This document shows positions 40,494 to 49,530 of a stretch of DNA of 64,000 bases, piece after piece. The position numbers were made by a program, and so were the translations under genes. How positions within the stretch are numbered: position 1 is the first letter of the stretch; the number at the start of each line of letters is the position of its first letter. Source of the stretch: Mycolicibacterium peregrinum (GTDB lineage Bacteria > Actinomycetota > Actinomycetes > Mycobacteriales > Mycobacteriaceae); the NCBI RefSeq assembly GCF_002102345.1, contig NZ_LQPP01000041.1, positions 62,001 to 126,000 on the forward strand, given 5' to 3'. The notes beneath the pieces are model-generated. The model was not told the DNA's origin and did not search any database. It was given only the letters and a program-made list of their open reading frames with translations.

Positions 40494-41198
40494 TCAGCCG
40501 ATCGGGGCGTCAGCGGCCGGGGTCTCCGGGGCCTTCGTCGTGGTCGTGGTCGTGGTGCTGGAGCCCGTCGGCACGATGGCCTCCGGCGGGCTGTTGGGAT
40601 CCAGCACCGTGTCGATCAGGTAGATCCGGGCGTTGGCCGACTGGATAGGACCGCAGACCAGCTTGGCGGTGTCGTTGACCTTGATGTCACCGCCCTTGCC
40701 GGTCACCTTGACCTCGGCGCCCTGCTGGGTGGGCCGCTGGCCTTTGACGTCATCGGGGCCGAGCAGGCCCAGGAACGCGTGGTAGTAGTCGAAGCTGGTG
40801 AGCGCGGCCACGTCAGCCTTGAGCGCATCGAGCTTGCCGGGCTCCATCGCGGCGAACGCATCGTTGGTCGGTGCGAAGATCACGTACGGCCCGTTGTCGA
40901 GCACCGGCACGATGTTGACCGCCGGGTTCATCCCACCCGAGATCGCGGCGTTGAACGTACTGATGTCCGGGATGCTGGCCAGCACCTTGCCGGTCGGCAG
41001 ATCCGCGAAGCTCTTCCAGTCCGGCATCGCCTTCTTGAAGTTGTCGCAGCCAGAGCCCTGCGGGTCGGGGATTTCGACGACCGGGGCGGTGGTCGTCGTC
41101 GGCGCCGGGTCGGCGTAGGCGGTAACTGCCAGCGGCAGAGACGCCGTGATCGCGGCGACGGCCGCAGCAACGCCCAGTGTCTTGGTGCGAGTCTTCAT
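40494..41198 (-). CDS. Secreted fasciclin-domain protein (MPT70/MPT83-like)
   Basis: A 234-residue exported protein. The N-terminus MKTRTKTLGVAAAVAAITAS and the following LPLAVTAYA form a Sec signal peptide, with cleavage likely after AYA. A single fasciclin domain follows (FNAAISGGMNPAVNIVPVLD; YVIFAPTNDAFAAM; IYLIDTVLDP), with Cys at GSGC and KLVC that may form a disulfide. The C-terminus is a Thr-rich, disordered tail. The ATG at 41198 has GGGAGG about 10 bases upstream. Fasciclin domains mediate adhesion or lipid binding at the cell envelope. Confidence 0.92.
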   Translation of the reverse strand: MKTRTKTLGVAAAVAAITASLPLAVTAYADPAPTTTTAPVVEIPDPQGSGCDNFKKAMPDWKSFADLPTGKVLASIPDISTFNAAISGGMNPAVNIVPVLDNGPYVIFAPTNDAFAAMEPGKLDALKADVAALTSFDYYHAFLGLLGPDDVKGQRPTQQGAEVKVTGKGGDIKVNDTAKLVCGPIQSANARIYLIDTVLDPNSPPEAIVPTGSSTTTTTTTKAPETPAADAPIG

Positions 41199-41342
41199 TT
41201 GGTGGGTTTTCCTCCCGCTCATGCCTAGCCTGGTATTCGTCGGCTGTCGGTGACGCGTTACGCGGTTCTCCGCGCGACTATGGCGAGCGACCACGAGCAT
41301 GACAGCCTCAGCGTTCCCCGCGGCGCCGCATCGGATGTTAAG

Positions 41343-41360
41343 GGTTACGAAGCGGTTACG
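41343..41360. promoter_or_regulatory. Direct-repeat GTAAC-N6-GTAAC element upstream of fasciclin gene
   Basis: The heptamer GGTTACG occurs at 41343-41349 and 41354-41360, an 11-base period, read on the minus strand as GTAAC-N6-GTAAC. This spacing resembles OmpR-type response regulator sites such as MtrA or GlnR boxes. It lies about 145 bases upstream of the fasciclin start and runs into the end of the MFS gene. Confidence 0.35.
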
Positions 41361-42651
41361 GCAAAGCCGAAGTGTCGATTGTGACCAGGTCGGGGTTTGT
41401 GACCTGCGCTTTTCGGATGCTGAGACAAAGTGCGGCGGCGACGAAACAGAGTCCGGCGGCCAGCTGGAAGGCCAGGTCGTAACTGCCGTTCAGATCCCGC
41501 AGCCATCCCGCACCGGCGGCGGCGATGGCCGCGCCGACCTGGTGCGAGGCGAACACCCAACCGAACACCACCGGCGAACGATCCCCGAAGTAGTCCCGGC
41601 ACAGCACGATGGTCGGCGGCACGGTGGCCACCCAGTCCAGTCCGTAGAAGATGACGAACACCCACGTGCTCGGTTCGGCGTGGGGGGACAGCAGGGACGG
41701 CAGCAGCATCAGTGACAGGCCGCGTCCCGCGTAGTAGACGAGCAGCAGCAGTCGTGGGTCCACGCGGTCGGTGAGCCAGCCGGAGAACACGGTGCCCGCG
41801 ACGTCGAGGATGCCGATGGTGGCGAGCAGGCCTGCGGCGACTGTGGTGGGCATGCCGTGGTCGTTGGCGGCCGGAATGAAGTGGGTGCCGATCAGACCGT
41901 TGGTGGTCATGCCGCAGATCGCGAAGCTGGCGGCCAGCAGCCAGAACACGCGCGTCCGTGCGCCGAGGCGCAGGCCGTCGAAAGCAGCCGCGAATCCGCC
42001 GGTCGGAGCCGACGCGGCCGGGACGGGCTCAGTTGCTCCGAAGGGAGCCAAGCCGACGTCGGCGGGACGGTTGCGCATGAACGACGCGACGAGCGGGACG
42101 ACGGCCAGCGAGGCCGCCGCGACGATCAAAGAGGCCCAGCGCCAACCGTATTCGGTGGTGACGGCCGCGACGATCGGCAGGAAGACCAGCTGCCCCGTCG
42201 CGCTTGCCGCGGTGAGCACACCGGTGACCAGACCGCGGCGCTGTACGAACCAACGGGTCGCGATGGTCGCCACGAACCCCATCGAGATCGACCCGGTTCC
42301 GATGCCGACGAGCACGCCCCACAGCAGCACCAGCTGCCAGCTCGCGGTCATCAAGGTACTGACTGCCGAACCCGTCGCGATCAGCAGCAGCGACACCGTC
42401 AGCACCGGGCGGACACCGAAGCGGTCCATGAGTGCCGCGGCGAACGGTGCGGTGAGCCCGTACAACATCATGTTGACCGACATCGCCAGCCCGACGGTGC
42501 CGTGCGACCAACCGAATTCGTGATGCAGCGGATTCATCATCACGCCCGGGATGGACCGGAACCCGGCCGCGCCGAGGATCGCCACGAAGCTCACCGCGGC
42601 GACCACCCAGGCCCAGTGGATGCCGGCGCGGGTCGAGGTAGGCGAGGTCAC
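41356..42651 (-). CDS. MFS transporter (monocarboxylate/oxalate-type)
   Basis: A protein of about 431 residues with twelve predicted membrane helices. The N-terminal half includes FRSIPGVMMNPLHHEFGWSH and the A-motif-like loop ALMDRFGVRPVL. The GTG at 42651 is chosen because the sequence after it starts a normal cytoplasmic N-terminus (TSPTSTRAGIHWAWV); an ATG at 42693 would add a hydrophobic stretch and leaves almost no promoter. It is divergent from an AraC-like regulator. The sugar, acid or drug carried is unknown. Confidence 0.86.
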   Translation of the reverse strand: MTSPTSTRAGIHWAWVVAAVSFVAILGAAGFRSIPGVMMNPLHHEFGWSHGTVGLAMSVNMMLYGLTAPFAAALMDRFGVRPVLTVSLLLIATGSAVSTLMTASWQLVLLWGVLVGIGTGSISMGFVATIATRWFVQRRGLVTGVLTAASATGQLVFLPIVAAVTTEYGWRWASLIVAAASLAVVPLVASFMRNRPADVGLAPFGATEPVPAASAPTGGFAAAFDGLRLGARTRVFWLLAASFAICGMTTNGLIGTHFIPAANDHGMPTTVAAGLLATIGILDVAGTVFSGWLTDRVDPRLLLLVYYAGRGLSLMLLPSLLSPHAEPSTWVFVIFYGLDWVATVPPTIVLCRDYFGDRSPVVFGWVFASHQVGAAIAAAGAGWLRDLNGSYDLAFQLAAGLCFVAAALCLSIRKAQVTNPDLVTIDTSALP

Positions 42652-42733
42652 CCGAACACTGTTGCCGAGGATGGCCGCCGCGACCAGTGGCATAAACGAC
42701 AGCAATCATCAAAAACGTGCCACAATTGGCGTC

Positions 42734-43690
42734 GTGCACCGTGTTGCCGTCCTGCTGCTGGCGCCGGTGGTCGGGTTCGACGCGGCCATCGCGCCGACGT
42801 TGTTCTCCAATGCCACCGACAGCGACGGCACTCCGCTCTATGACGTGGTGACGTGCGGGCTCACCACCGACCCGGTGCCGTCGACGACCGGGTTTGCCAT
42901 GGTGCCCGGAGCGGCAGCCGAGGCGCTGGAATCGGCCGACACCGTCGTGATCCCTGGAACCAGGTACGCGCCGGCCCGTGCCGACGGTGTGTTGGGCGCC
43001 GAGGTGCGGGAGGCCCTGTCGCGGATCCGCCCCGGCACCCGGCTTGTTTCGATCTGCACCGGAGCTTTCGTACTGGCCGCCGCCGGCCTGCTGGACGGCA
43101 GACCGGCTACCACGCACTGGCGCTTCGCCGCGGACATGCGCCGGCTGTACCCCGGCGTTCGCCTCGACGAGGACGTACTGTTCGTCGACGACGGCGACAT
43201 GCTCACCTCGGCCGGCCTGGCCGCGGGAATCGACTTGTGTCTGCACATCATTCGCTCCGATCACGGTGCGCAGGTGGCCAACACGGTGGCCCGCTACTGC
43301 GTGGTGCCGCCGTGGCGGGAGGGCGGCCAGGCGCAGTTCATCGATCACGGGCTCACGGTCGACGACCATGCCTCGACCGCCGCCACCCGTGAGTGGGCGT
43401 TACAGCACCTCGACGAGGAACTCACCGTGACGCGACTGGCTGCGCATGCCCACATGAGTGCCCGCACGTTCAACCGCCGCTTCCGTGAGGAGACGGGGCA
43501 GGCGCCCGCTACCTGGGTCCGGAGTCGCAGGCTGGACCTGGCGCGCGAACTTCTGGAATCGGGGGACCTGTCGGTGGACGAGGTGGCCAGGCGTTCAGGT
43601 CTGGGCACGTCGGGCAACCTTCGTCATCACCTGCGCCGTGGACTCGGGATGTCACCGTCGAGCTACCGCAAGGTGTACCAGGGCGCGTAA
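42734..43690 (+). CDS. GlxA-type AraC regulator (DJ-1/PfpI + AraC domains)
   Basis: A 318-residue protein with an N-terminal class I glutamine amidotransferase-like domain, including the Cys in SICTGAFVLAAAG, and a C-terminal AraC helix-turn-helix (LTVTRLAAHAHMSARTFNRR; LSVDEVARRSGLGTSGNLRH). This is the GlxA subfamily architecture. The GTG at 42734 follows a CACAAT -10-like element, so it is probably leaderless. It is divergent from the MFS gene, which is its likely target. Confidence 0.92.
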   Translation: MHRVAVLLLAPVVGFDAAIAPTLFSNATDSDGTPLYDVVTCGLTTDPVPSTTGFAMVPGAAAEALESADTVVIPGTRYAPARADGVLGAEVREALSRIRPGTRLVSICTGAFVLAAAGLLDGRPATTHWRFAADMRRLYPGVRLDEDVLFVDDGDMLTSAGLAAGIDLCLHIIRSDHGAQVANTVARYCVVPPWREGGQAQFIDHGLTVDDHASTAATREWALQHLDEELTVTRLAAHAHMSARTFNRRFREETGQAPATWVRSRRLDLARELLESGDLSVDEVARRSGLGTSGNLRHHLRRGLGMSPSSYRKVYQGA

Positions 43691-43712
43691 GCCGGCCGGT
43701 CGGCTGTCTACC

Positions 43713-44243
43713 ATGACCGGCATGCCTGAGCCGCTGATCGTCTCCGTCGCTGGTCACACCCCGCAGATCGACCCGGACGCCTGGGTTGCCCCCAATGCCA
43801 GTGTGATCGGCCAGGTTTCGCTGGCCGCCGGCGCCAGCGTCTGGTACGGGGCCACGCTGCGCGCCGAGGTCGAGCCCATCGAGATCGGCGAGGGCAGCAA
43901 CATCCAGGACGGGGTGACCGTCCACGTTGACCCGGGTTTCCCGTGCCGGGTCGCCACCGGGGTCACCGTCGGCCACAACGTGGTGCTGCACGGCTGCACC
44001 GTCGAGCAAGACAGCCTGGTCGGGATGGGTGCCGTCGTGCTCAACGGTGCGGTGATCGGCGCCGGTTCGCTGGTGGCCGCCGGCGCGGTGGTGCCACAGG
44101 GCATGGTGGTGCCGCCGCGCTCGCTGGTAGCCGGTGTGCCCGCCAAGGTGCGCCGAGAACTCAGCGACGACGAGGTCGGCCACAACCAGCTGAACGCGGC
44201 GGCCTACACCCATCTGACGGGTTTGCACCGCGACGCGGAGTGA
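43713..44243 (+). CDS. Gamma carbonic anhydrase-like protein
   Basis: A 176-residue left-handed beta-helix protein with hexapeptide repeats such as VIGQVSLAAGASVWYGATL. The zinc-type His residues sit in VTVHVDPGF, VGHNVVLHGC. The C-terminal helix GHNQLNAAAYTHLT follows. The fold and residues match gamma carbonic anhydrase/PaaY-type transacylase-like proteins; catalytic activity is not certain. The start is the ATG at 43713 (MTGMPEPLIV), with an ATG at 43722 possible. Confidence 0.9.
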   Translation: MTGMPEPLIVSVAGHTPQIDPDAWVAPNASVIGQVSLAAGASVWYGATLRAEVEPIEIGEGSNIQDGVTVHVDPGFPCRVATGVTVGHNVVLHGCTVEQDSLVGMGAVVLNGAVIGAGSLVAAGAVVPQGMVVPPRSLVAGVPAKVRRELSDDEVGHNQLNAAAYTHLTGLHRDAE

Positions 44244-44289
44244 CCTGCCCGACGATTGCGGCCGCGCCAAGCCGGGTATTAACCGCCGC

Positions 44290-45441
44290 GTGACTGATAC
44301 GGCGAGTAAACGGATTCTGGTGATCGGGGCGAGCGGCTACGTCGGTTCGCGTCTGGTGAGTGTGCTGTTGACGGCCGGGCACCGCGTGGTGGCGGCCGGG
44401 CGCAGCCTCGAGAAGCTCGCCGACTACGGTTGGTTCCACGACGTCACCGCGGTGCAACTCGATGCCGACGACCCGCTGTCCACCAACGCCGCGTTCGAGC
44501 AGATCGGCCCGGTCGATCTGGTCTATTACCTGGCCCACGGGATCGGGCAGTCCGGCTTCCGGGAGGCGGACTGCCAGGCCGCTGCCAACGTCGCCGCCGC
44601 GGCCACCCAAGCGGGCGTCGAACGGATCGTGTATCTCGGCGGTTTCGTGCCGGATTCGACAAGCCTGTCGGACCATCTCGCAAGCCGGGCGGAGGTAGCT
44701 CAGGCGCTGCGTGTCGACGGCGGGCCGGAGGTGGTGTGGCTAGGAGCCGCGTTGATCATCGGTTCCGGGTCGACGTCGTTCGAGATTCTGCGCTATGTGG
44801 CCGACCGGTTCCCGGTCCTGCCCGCACCGGACTGGATGGCCAATCGGATCGATCCGATCTCGATCCGCGACGTCCTGCACTACCTGGTGGCCGCTGGTGA
44901 GTCGAAGCAGGTGCCGGCGGGCGACTACGACATCTGCGGACCGGACATCACGACCTACCGAGACCTGGTGGCGACCTATGCCCGGCTCGCGGGCAAGCAC
45001 CGACTGACCGTGCCGATCGGTGGGCCGGCGGCCGGCGTGGCGGCCCGAGTGTCGGCGGCCGTCTTGCCGATTCCCGGCGGTCTGGCAACGGATGTGATCA
45101 CCTCGCTCGACCATCCGATGAGTGCCGCACGCGAGGGCATCCGCACCGTGGTGCCGGATCCGCCGGGCGGGCTGCTGGGTGTCGACGAGGCGATCCGACG
45201 GGCCTTGGGACCCGATGCCCAGCCGGCCGAGCGGCGGCCGGTCAGCGCACTGGCCGATCCGCACCACCTGGCCGATACCGACCCGGTGTGGGCCGGCGGT
45301 GACGCCGCGCGGATCCGCCAACTCACACCCGGCTTCGTGCGGCCTGTGCTCGGCCTGCTGCCCCCGATCCCCGGACCGGTCGCGGCCGTGGTGCGCTCCG
45401 GCCTCGATGTGGCGGCCCGCTTGGTTCCGAGCGGAGCCTGA
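44290..45441 (+). CDS. NAD(P)-binding atypical SDR/NmrA-like protein
   Basis: A 383-residue protein with an N-terminal Rossmann fold (ILVIGASGYVGSRLVSVLL) of the atypical SDR type seen in NmrA-like or NAD(P)H-binding proteins. The family YxxxK is not present where expected; the catalytic region reads VERIVYLGGFVPDS, so it may act as a sensor or use another residue. The C-terminal half is of unknown role. The GTG at 44290 is the start, and the next gene begins 8 bases after the stop. Confidence 0.8.
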   Translation: MTDTASKRILVIGASGYVGSRLVSVLLTAGHRVVAAGRSLEKLADYGWFHDVTAVQLDADDPLSTNAAFEQIGPVDLVYYLAHGIGQSGFREADCQAAANVAAAATQAGVERIVYLGGFVPDSTSLSDHLASRAEVAQALRVDGGPEVVWLGAALIIGSGSTSFEILRYVADRFPVLPAPDWMANRIDPISIRDVLHYLVAAGESKQVPAGDYDICGPDITTYRDLVATYARLAGKHRLTVPIGGPAAGVAARVSAAVLPIPGGLATDVITSLDHPMSAAREGIRTVVPDPPGGLLGVDEAIRRALGPDAQPAERRPVSALADPHHLADTDPVWAGGDAARIRQLTPGFVRPVLGLLPPIPGPVAAVVRSGLDVAARLVPSGA

Positions 45442-45449
45442 CGGCCGGC

Positions 45450-46088
45450 GTGCCGGGGGTGACGACGGACCAACCCGCCGGGCTGCTGCGCCGGCGGGTC
45501 GTCGTCGGCGTGGTGCTGGTTGCCGGGGCCGTTCTGCTGGCGGTGTCGCTGGGGGTCGAACCGGGTGAGAGTTCCTTCTACTGGCTGACTTTGGGCCTGG
45601 CCGGGGTGTGGACTGTGGGTGCGCTGATATCCGGTCCATTGCGCCTGGGCGCCACTCACCGGCCGGTGCTGCTCGGCACGGCGGTGGGTCTGGCCCTCGG
45701 TCTGGTTTTCGTGGTCGGCGCGCTGGTGGCCCGTCTGATCCCTGGTCTGCGCGAATATGTCACTGCGGTACTGGAATTCGCGAATCACGGCAGCCTGGTG
45801 GTGGTCGTGCTGATCACGCTGATCAACGGGGTGGCCGAGGAATTGTTCTTTCGCGGCGCGTTGTACACCGCGCTGGGTGACCATCGCCCGGAGATCATCT
45901 CCACGGTGATCTACGTCGCCGCGGTGATGGCGTCCGGCAACCCGATGCTCGGGTTCGCTGCGATCCTGCTCGGCGCGGTCTGCGCGGTTGAACGCCGAAT
46001 GACCGGTGGCGTACTGGCGCCCATGCTGACCCACTTCTTTTGGGGCCTGATCATGGTGCTGGTCCTGCCACCGATCTTCGGCGTCTAG
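45450..46088 (+). CDS. CPBP-family intramembrane glutamic protease
   Basis: A 212-residue protein with several hydrophobic helices and the CAAX/CPBP (Abi) signature: E130-E131 in NGVAEELFFRGAL, and the downstream His in PMLTHFFWGL. These form the intramembrane active site. Members process lipoproteins or immunity-type substrates. The GTG at 45450 or 45459 may be the start. The stop codon overlaps that of the convergent MFS gene by two bases. Confidence 0.88.
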   Translation: MPGVTTDQPAGLLRRRVVVGVVLVAGAVLLAVSLGVEPGESSFYWLTLGLAGVWTVGALISGPLRLGATHRPVLLGTAVGLALGLVFVVGALVARLIPGLREYVTAVLEFANHGSLVVVVLITLINGVAEELFFRGALYTALGDHRPEIISTVIYVAAVMASGNPMLGFAAILLGAVCAVERRMTGGVLAPMLTHFFWGLIMVLVLPPIFGV

Positions 46089-47365
46089 CGCAGCGGGTGC
46101 GCCAGCTCGTCGCGCGGCATCCGTGCCGCGGTCACGGCCACCGCGGCCAGCACGGCGGGCAGCAGGCCGGCCACCAGGAAGATCGACTCCATCGAGACCA
46201 CCTTCGACAACGGGCCGACGATCGCGAACGACAGCGGCATGAAGGCCAGCGACACGAAGAAGTCCAGGCTCGACACCCGGCCCAACATCTCCGTCGGCAC
46301 CCGGCGCTGCAGCAGCGTTCCCCAGATCACCATGCCCGCACCGTCGGTGACGCCGATACAGAACGTGGCCAACGCCATCAACGGGAACGACGAAGTGACG
46401 CCGACGACCACCAGCGGCACCGAGCCCAGGCCCCACATCAGCATCATCGTGGTCAGGTAGCGCCGCGGCATCCGGCGTGAGGACACCGTCAACGCCCCCA
46501 GTGCGCTGCCGAATCCGAAGAACGCCAGGATGAATCCGTACGCCCGCGCGCCGTCGGCGAACCGGTCCTGGGCGATGAACGGCAGCAACACCTCGATCGG
46601 CCCGAGGACGACGAGCACGAACATGCTCGCGAACAGCAACGTCGCCAGCAGCCACGGTGTGCGAACCATGAACGCGAAACCGTCACGCAGATCACGCAAT
46701 ACGTGCGGACGCTCACCATCGTCCGGTGCCGCAACCGAATCCACGGTGGGACGGGTGGCGACCAGCAGGACCAGGCCGGCACCGAACAACACCGCCACCA
46801 CGACCGCGCCCAGGGACGGGAAGGTCGCGGCGATCACCATGCCTGCCACCGCAGGCCCCACCGAACGCTGGAAGACCGGCCGCACCACGCCCTCGACGCC
46901 GTTGGCCGCCAACAGTTGTTCGGGCGGCAGGATGCGGGGCAGCAGCGCGCTGTAGGCCGGGAAGAAGAACGCCGCGGCGATGCCGAGAATGCCTGCGGCG
47001 ACGGCCAGATGCCAGATCTTGAGCAGGCCGAGCAGGCCCAGCGTCGCGACGGTCGTGACCGTCACGAGGTTGACGGTTTCCACCGCGATGATGATCGTGC
47101 GCTGGTTGATCCGGTCGGCGGTGATCCCGCCGACGAGAACGAAGCCCACGAGGCCGACACCCATGCAGGTGGCGACCAGCGACAGCGAGGTCGGATTGTT
47201 GTCGATCGCGATGACCTGCAACGCCATCACCACCGACCACATGCCTTCGGCGAAGATCGACAACGTGACCGCGGCGATCAGCAACCGGTACTCGCGGATG
47301 CGGAAGGGTGCGAGCACACGCCAGCCACCGGTCTGATCGACCGGTGGATGGATGTCGTGTTGCAT
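46085..47365 (-). CDS. MFS efflux transporter, MefA/EntS-like
   Basis: A 426-residue protein with about twelve hydrophobic helices. The N-terminal FRIREYRLLIAAVTLSIFAE and the loop GGITADRINQRTIII resemble the DHA3 group, which includes macrolide efflux and siderophore exporters. The ATG at 47365 (MQHDIHPPVDQ) is chosen; a longer frame from 47410 adds 15 residues with no support. Its 3' end touches the CPBP gene. The substrate is unknown. Confidence 0.88.
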   Translation of the reverse strand: MQHDIHPPVDQTGGWRVLAPFRIREYRLLIAAVTLSIFAEGMWSVVMALQVIAIDNNPTSLSLVATCMGVGLVGFVLVGGITADRINQRTIIIAVETVNLVTVTTVATLGLLGLLKIWHLAVAAGILGIAAAFFFPAYSALLPRILPPEQLLAANGVEGVVRPVFQRSVGPAVAGMVIAATFPSLGAVVVAVLFGAGLVLLVATRPTVDSVAAPDDGERPHVLRDLRDGFAFMVRTPWLLATLLFASMFVLVVLGPIEVLLPFIAQDRFADGARAYGFILAFFGFGSALGALTVSSRRMPRRYLTTMMLMWGLGSVPLVVVGVTSSFPLMALATFCIGVTDGAGMVIWGTLLQRRVPTEMLGRVSSLDFFVSLAFMPLSFAIVGPLSKVVSMESIFLVAGLLPAVLAAVAVTAARMPRDELAHPLR

Positions 47366-47440
47366 GCTCACAACATTTGATGGTGCCCACCCGGAGTGGG
47401 TTGAGTCCAACGATTTTCGCCGCGTGAGCCCGGCCGGCGC

Positions 47441-48244
47441 TTACTGCTGGGTGAACTCCGGGCGCCGGTTCTGCTGGAAGGCCTTGGTGCCCTCGCGGAA
47501 GTCGTCGGATACCAGCAGCTGCAGCTGGCCCTTGCGCTCGCGGGCGAACGCGCCCTCGAGCTCGGTGAGCGTGGCCGCGTTGACGGCCTGCTTGGTCTCG
47601 CGCAGGGCCACCGCCGGACCCGAGCGCAGCTTGGCGACGATCTTGTCCACCGCGGCGTCGAACTCGTCGGCCGGGTACACGGCGCTGATCAGACCCCAGT
47701 CGAAGGCGTCGGAAGCGGTGAGGCGGTCGGCCAGCAGTGCCAGCCGCATGGCCCGGATCCGGCCGATGTTCGCGGCGACCAGAGCAGATGCACCGCCGTC
47801 GGGCATCAACCCGATCTTGGTGAAGGCGAGCAGGAAGAAGGCCGACTCCGAGGCCAGCACGACGTCGCATGCCAGTGCCAGCGACACCCCGACGCCGGCG
47901 GCCGGCCCCTGTACCGCCGCCACGACCGGCTTGGGCAGCGCCACGATGGAGGCTACGGCGCGGTTGGCGGCGTCCAGCACGCCTTCGGCGTCGTGGCTCT
48001 TGGCGTTCTGGTCTTCCTCACTGATGCCGGCGCCGGAGCTGAACCCGCGACCCGCGCCGCCGAGGCGAACTACGCGGACGTCGGGGTCGGTGGCGGCCAG
48101 ATCCATGGCATCGGCGATCGCGACAAGCATGTCCTGGGTCAGGGAGTTGAGGCTGTCGGGCCGGTTGAGGGTCACCGACAGAACGCCGCCCTCAAGGGAC
48201 ACGGATACGTCTTTGACTTCGGGGTAAGCGTGGGTCGCGGTCAT
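47441..48244 (-). CDS. Crotonase (PaaG-like isomerase/enoyl-CoA hydratase)
   Basis: A 267-residue crotonase-fold protein. The oxyanion segment is GFSSGAGISEED. The first catalytic Glu of hydratases is replaced by S121 in PAAGVGVSLALACD, and the second position gives D149 in FTKIGLMPDGGAS, as in PaaG-type isomerases. An isomerase role on enoyl-CoA double bonds is therefore more likely than hydration. It is divergent from mcr, as echA genes are divergent from mcr in M. tuberculosis. The 135-base gap holds a short GC hairpin at 48263-48279. Confidence 0.88.
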   Translation of the reverse strand: MTATHAYPEVKDVSVSLEGGVLSVTLNRPDSLNSLTQDMLVAIADAMDLAATDPDVRVVRLGGAGRGFSSGAGISEEDQNAKSHDAEGVLDAANRAVASIVALPKPVVAAVQGPAAGVGVSLALACDVVLASESAFFLLAFTKIGLMPDGGASALVAANIGRIRAMRLALLADRLTASDAFDWGLISAVYPADEFDAAVDKIVAKLRSGPAVALRETKQAVNAATLTELEGAFARERKGQLQLLVSDDFREGTKAFQQNRRPEFTQQ

Positions 48245-48379
48245 CTGTGCACCTTAGGTCTGGCGGGCCTGTGGCCCGCTCCGGGCGGGGGCGGCTATGG
48301 CCATACCGGGTCGAGAAGGTTATACAAGTAAGCTATGTCACCGGTCAACCGAGACCGACACGCGAAGGGGCGAAAAAGG

Positions 48380-49465
48380 ATGGCTGGACCACTGCAAGGT
48401 TTGCGCGTTGTGGAGTTGGCGGGCATCGGTCCCGGCCCGCACGCGGCGATGATCCTCGGCGATCTGGGTGCCGACGTGGTGCGCATCGAGCGGCCGGGCA
48501 AGGGCACCGGTACGCCCAGCGCCGACACCATGCTGCGCAACCGCCGTTCGGTGGCCGCGGACATGAAGAGCGACGAGGGCCGCGCGCTGGTGCTCAAGCT
48601 GATCGAGAAGGCCGATGTCTTGATCGAGGGCTTCCGTCCGGGCGTCACCGAGCGGTTGGGGCTGGGGCCCGAGGACTGCGCCAAGGTCAACGAACGGCTG
48701 ATCTATGCCCGGATGACGGGCTGGGGCCAGGAAGGCCCGCGGGCCCTGCAGGCCGGCCACGACATCAACTACATCTCGCTGAACGGCCTGCTGCACGCCG
48801 TCGGTCGCAAGGGCGAGCGTCCGGTGCCGCCGCTGAACCTCGCCGGTGACTTCGGCGGCGGGTCGATGTTCCTGCTCGTCGGCATCCTCTCGGCACTGTT
48901 CGAGCGGCAGCACTCGGGCAAGGGGCAGGTGATCGATGCCGCGATGATCGACGGGTCCAGTGTGCTGATGCAGATGATGTGGAGCTTCCGCAGCCAAGGC
49001 CTGTGGTCCGACGAGCGTGGCACCAACATGCTCGACACCGGTGCTCCGTACTACGACACCTACGAGACCTCCGACGGCCGCTACATGTCGATCGGGGCGA
49101 TCGAGCCGCAGTTCTACGCCGAGCTGCTCAAGGGCCTGGGTCTGGATGACGCCGATCTTCCGGACCAGAACGACATGTCGCGCTGGCCCGAGCTGCGCGA
49201 GGCGTTCACCAAGGCATTCGCCGCGCAAGACCGGGATCACTGGGCCAAGGTTTTCGCCGGTACCGACGCGTGTGCGGCTCCGGTGCTGTCCTTCGCCGAG
49301 GTGCTCACCGAACCGCACATCGCCGAGCGCAACACGTTCTTCGACGAAGGCGGCAACCTGCAGCCGATGCCGGCGCCGCGGTTCTCCCGCAGCGTCCCGG
49401 CGGTGCCGACGCCGCCGGGCCCGCGCGGGGCGGACACGGAAGCTGTTCTGCGGGACTGGGTTTAG
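48380..49465 (+). CDS. mcr: Alpha-methylacyl-CoA racemase
   Basis: A 361-residue class III CoA-transferase fold protein. H127 (AGHDINYISL), D157 (LAGDFGGG) and E242 (GAIEPQFY) align at an offset of one with the catalytic H126, D156 and E241 of M. tuberculosis MCR, so racemase activity is well supported. It epimerises 2-methylacyl-CoA, a step in the breakdown of branched and sterol side chains. The ATG at 48380 is preceded by a GAAGGGGCG region. It is followed by an SDR gene, as in Rv1143-Rv1144. Confidence 0.96.
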   Translation: MAGPLQGLRVVELAGIGPGPHAAMILGDLGADVVRIERPGKGTGTPSADTMLRNRRSVAADMKSDEGRALVLKLIEKADVLIEGFRPGVTERLGLGPEDCAKVNERLIYARMTGWGQEGPRALQAGHDINYISLNGLLHAVGRKGERPVPPLNLAGDFGGGSMFLLVGILSALFERQHSGKGQVIDAAMIDGSSVLMQMMWSFRSQGLWSDERGTNMLDTGAPYYDTYETSDGRYMSIGAIEPQFYAELLKGLGLDDADLPDQNDMSRWPELREAFTKAFAAQDRDHWAKVFAGTDACAAPVLSFAEVLTEPHIAERNTFFDEGGNLQPMPAPRFSRSVPAVPTPPGPRGADTEAVLRDWV

Positions 49466-49530
49466 TCCAACCACTGTTTGGTTCGACCATAGGGGTCGGT
49501 GGGAACGCCGGCCGGAAAGGAATGCGGTAC

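Noticed and set aside
44976..46655. Minus-strand 559-codon frame spanning three genes
   Set aside because: It overlaps the NAD-binding, CPBP and MFS genes, all with clear domains.
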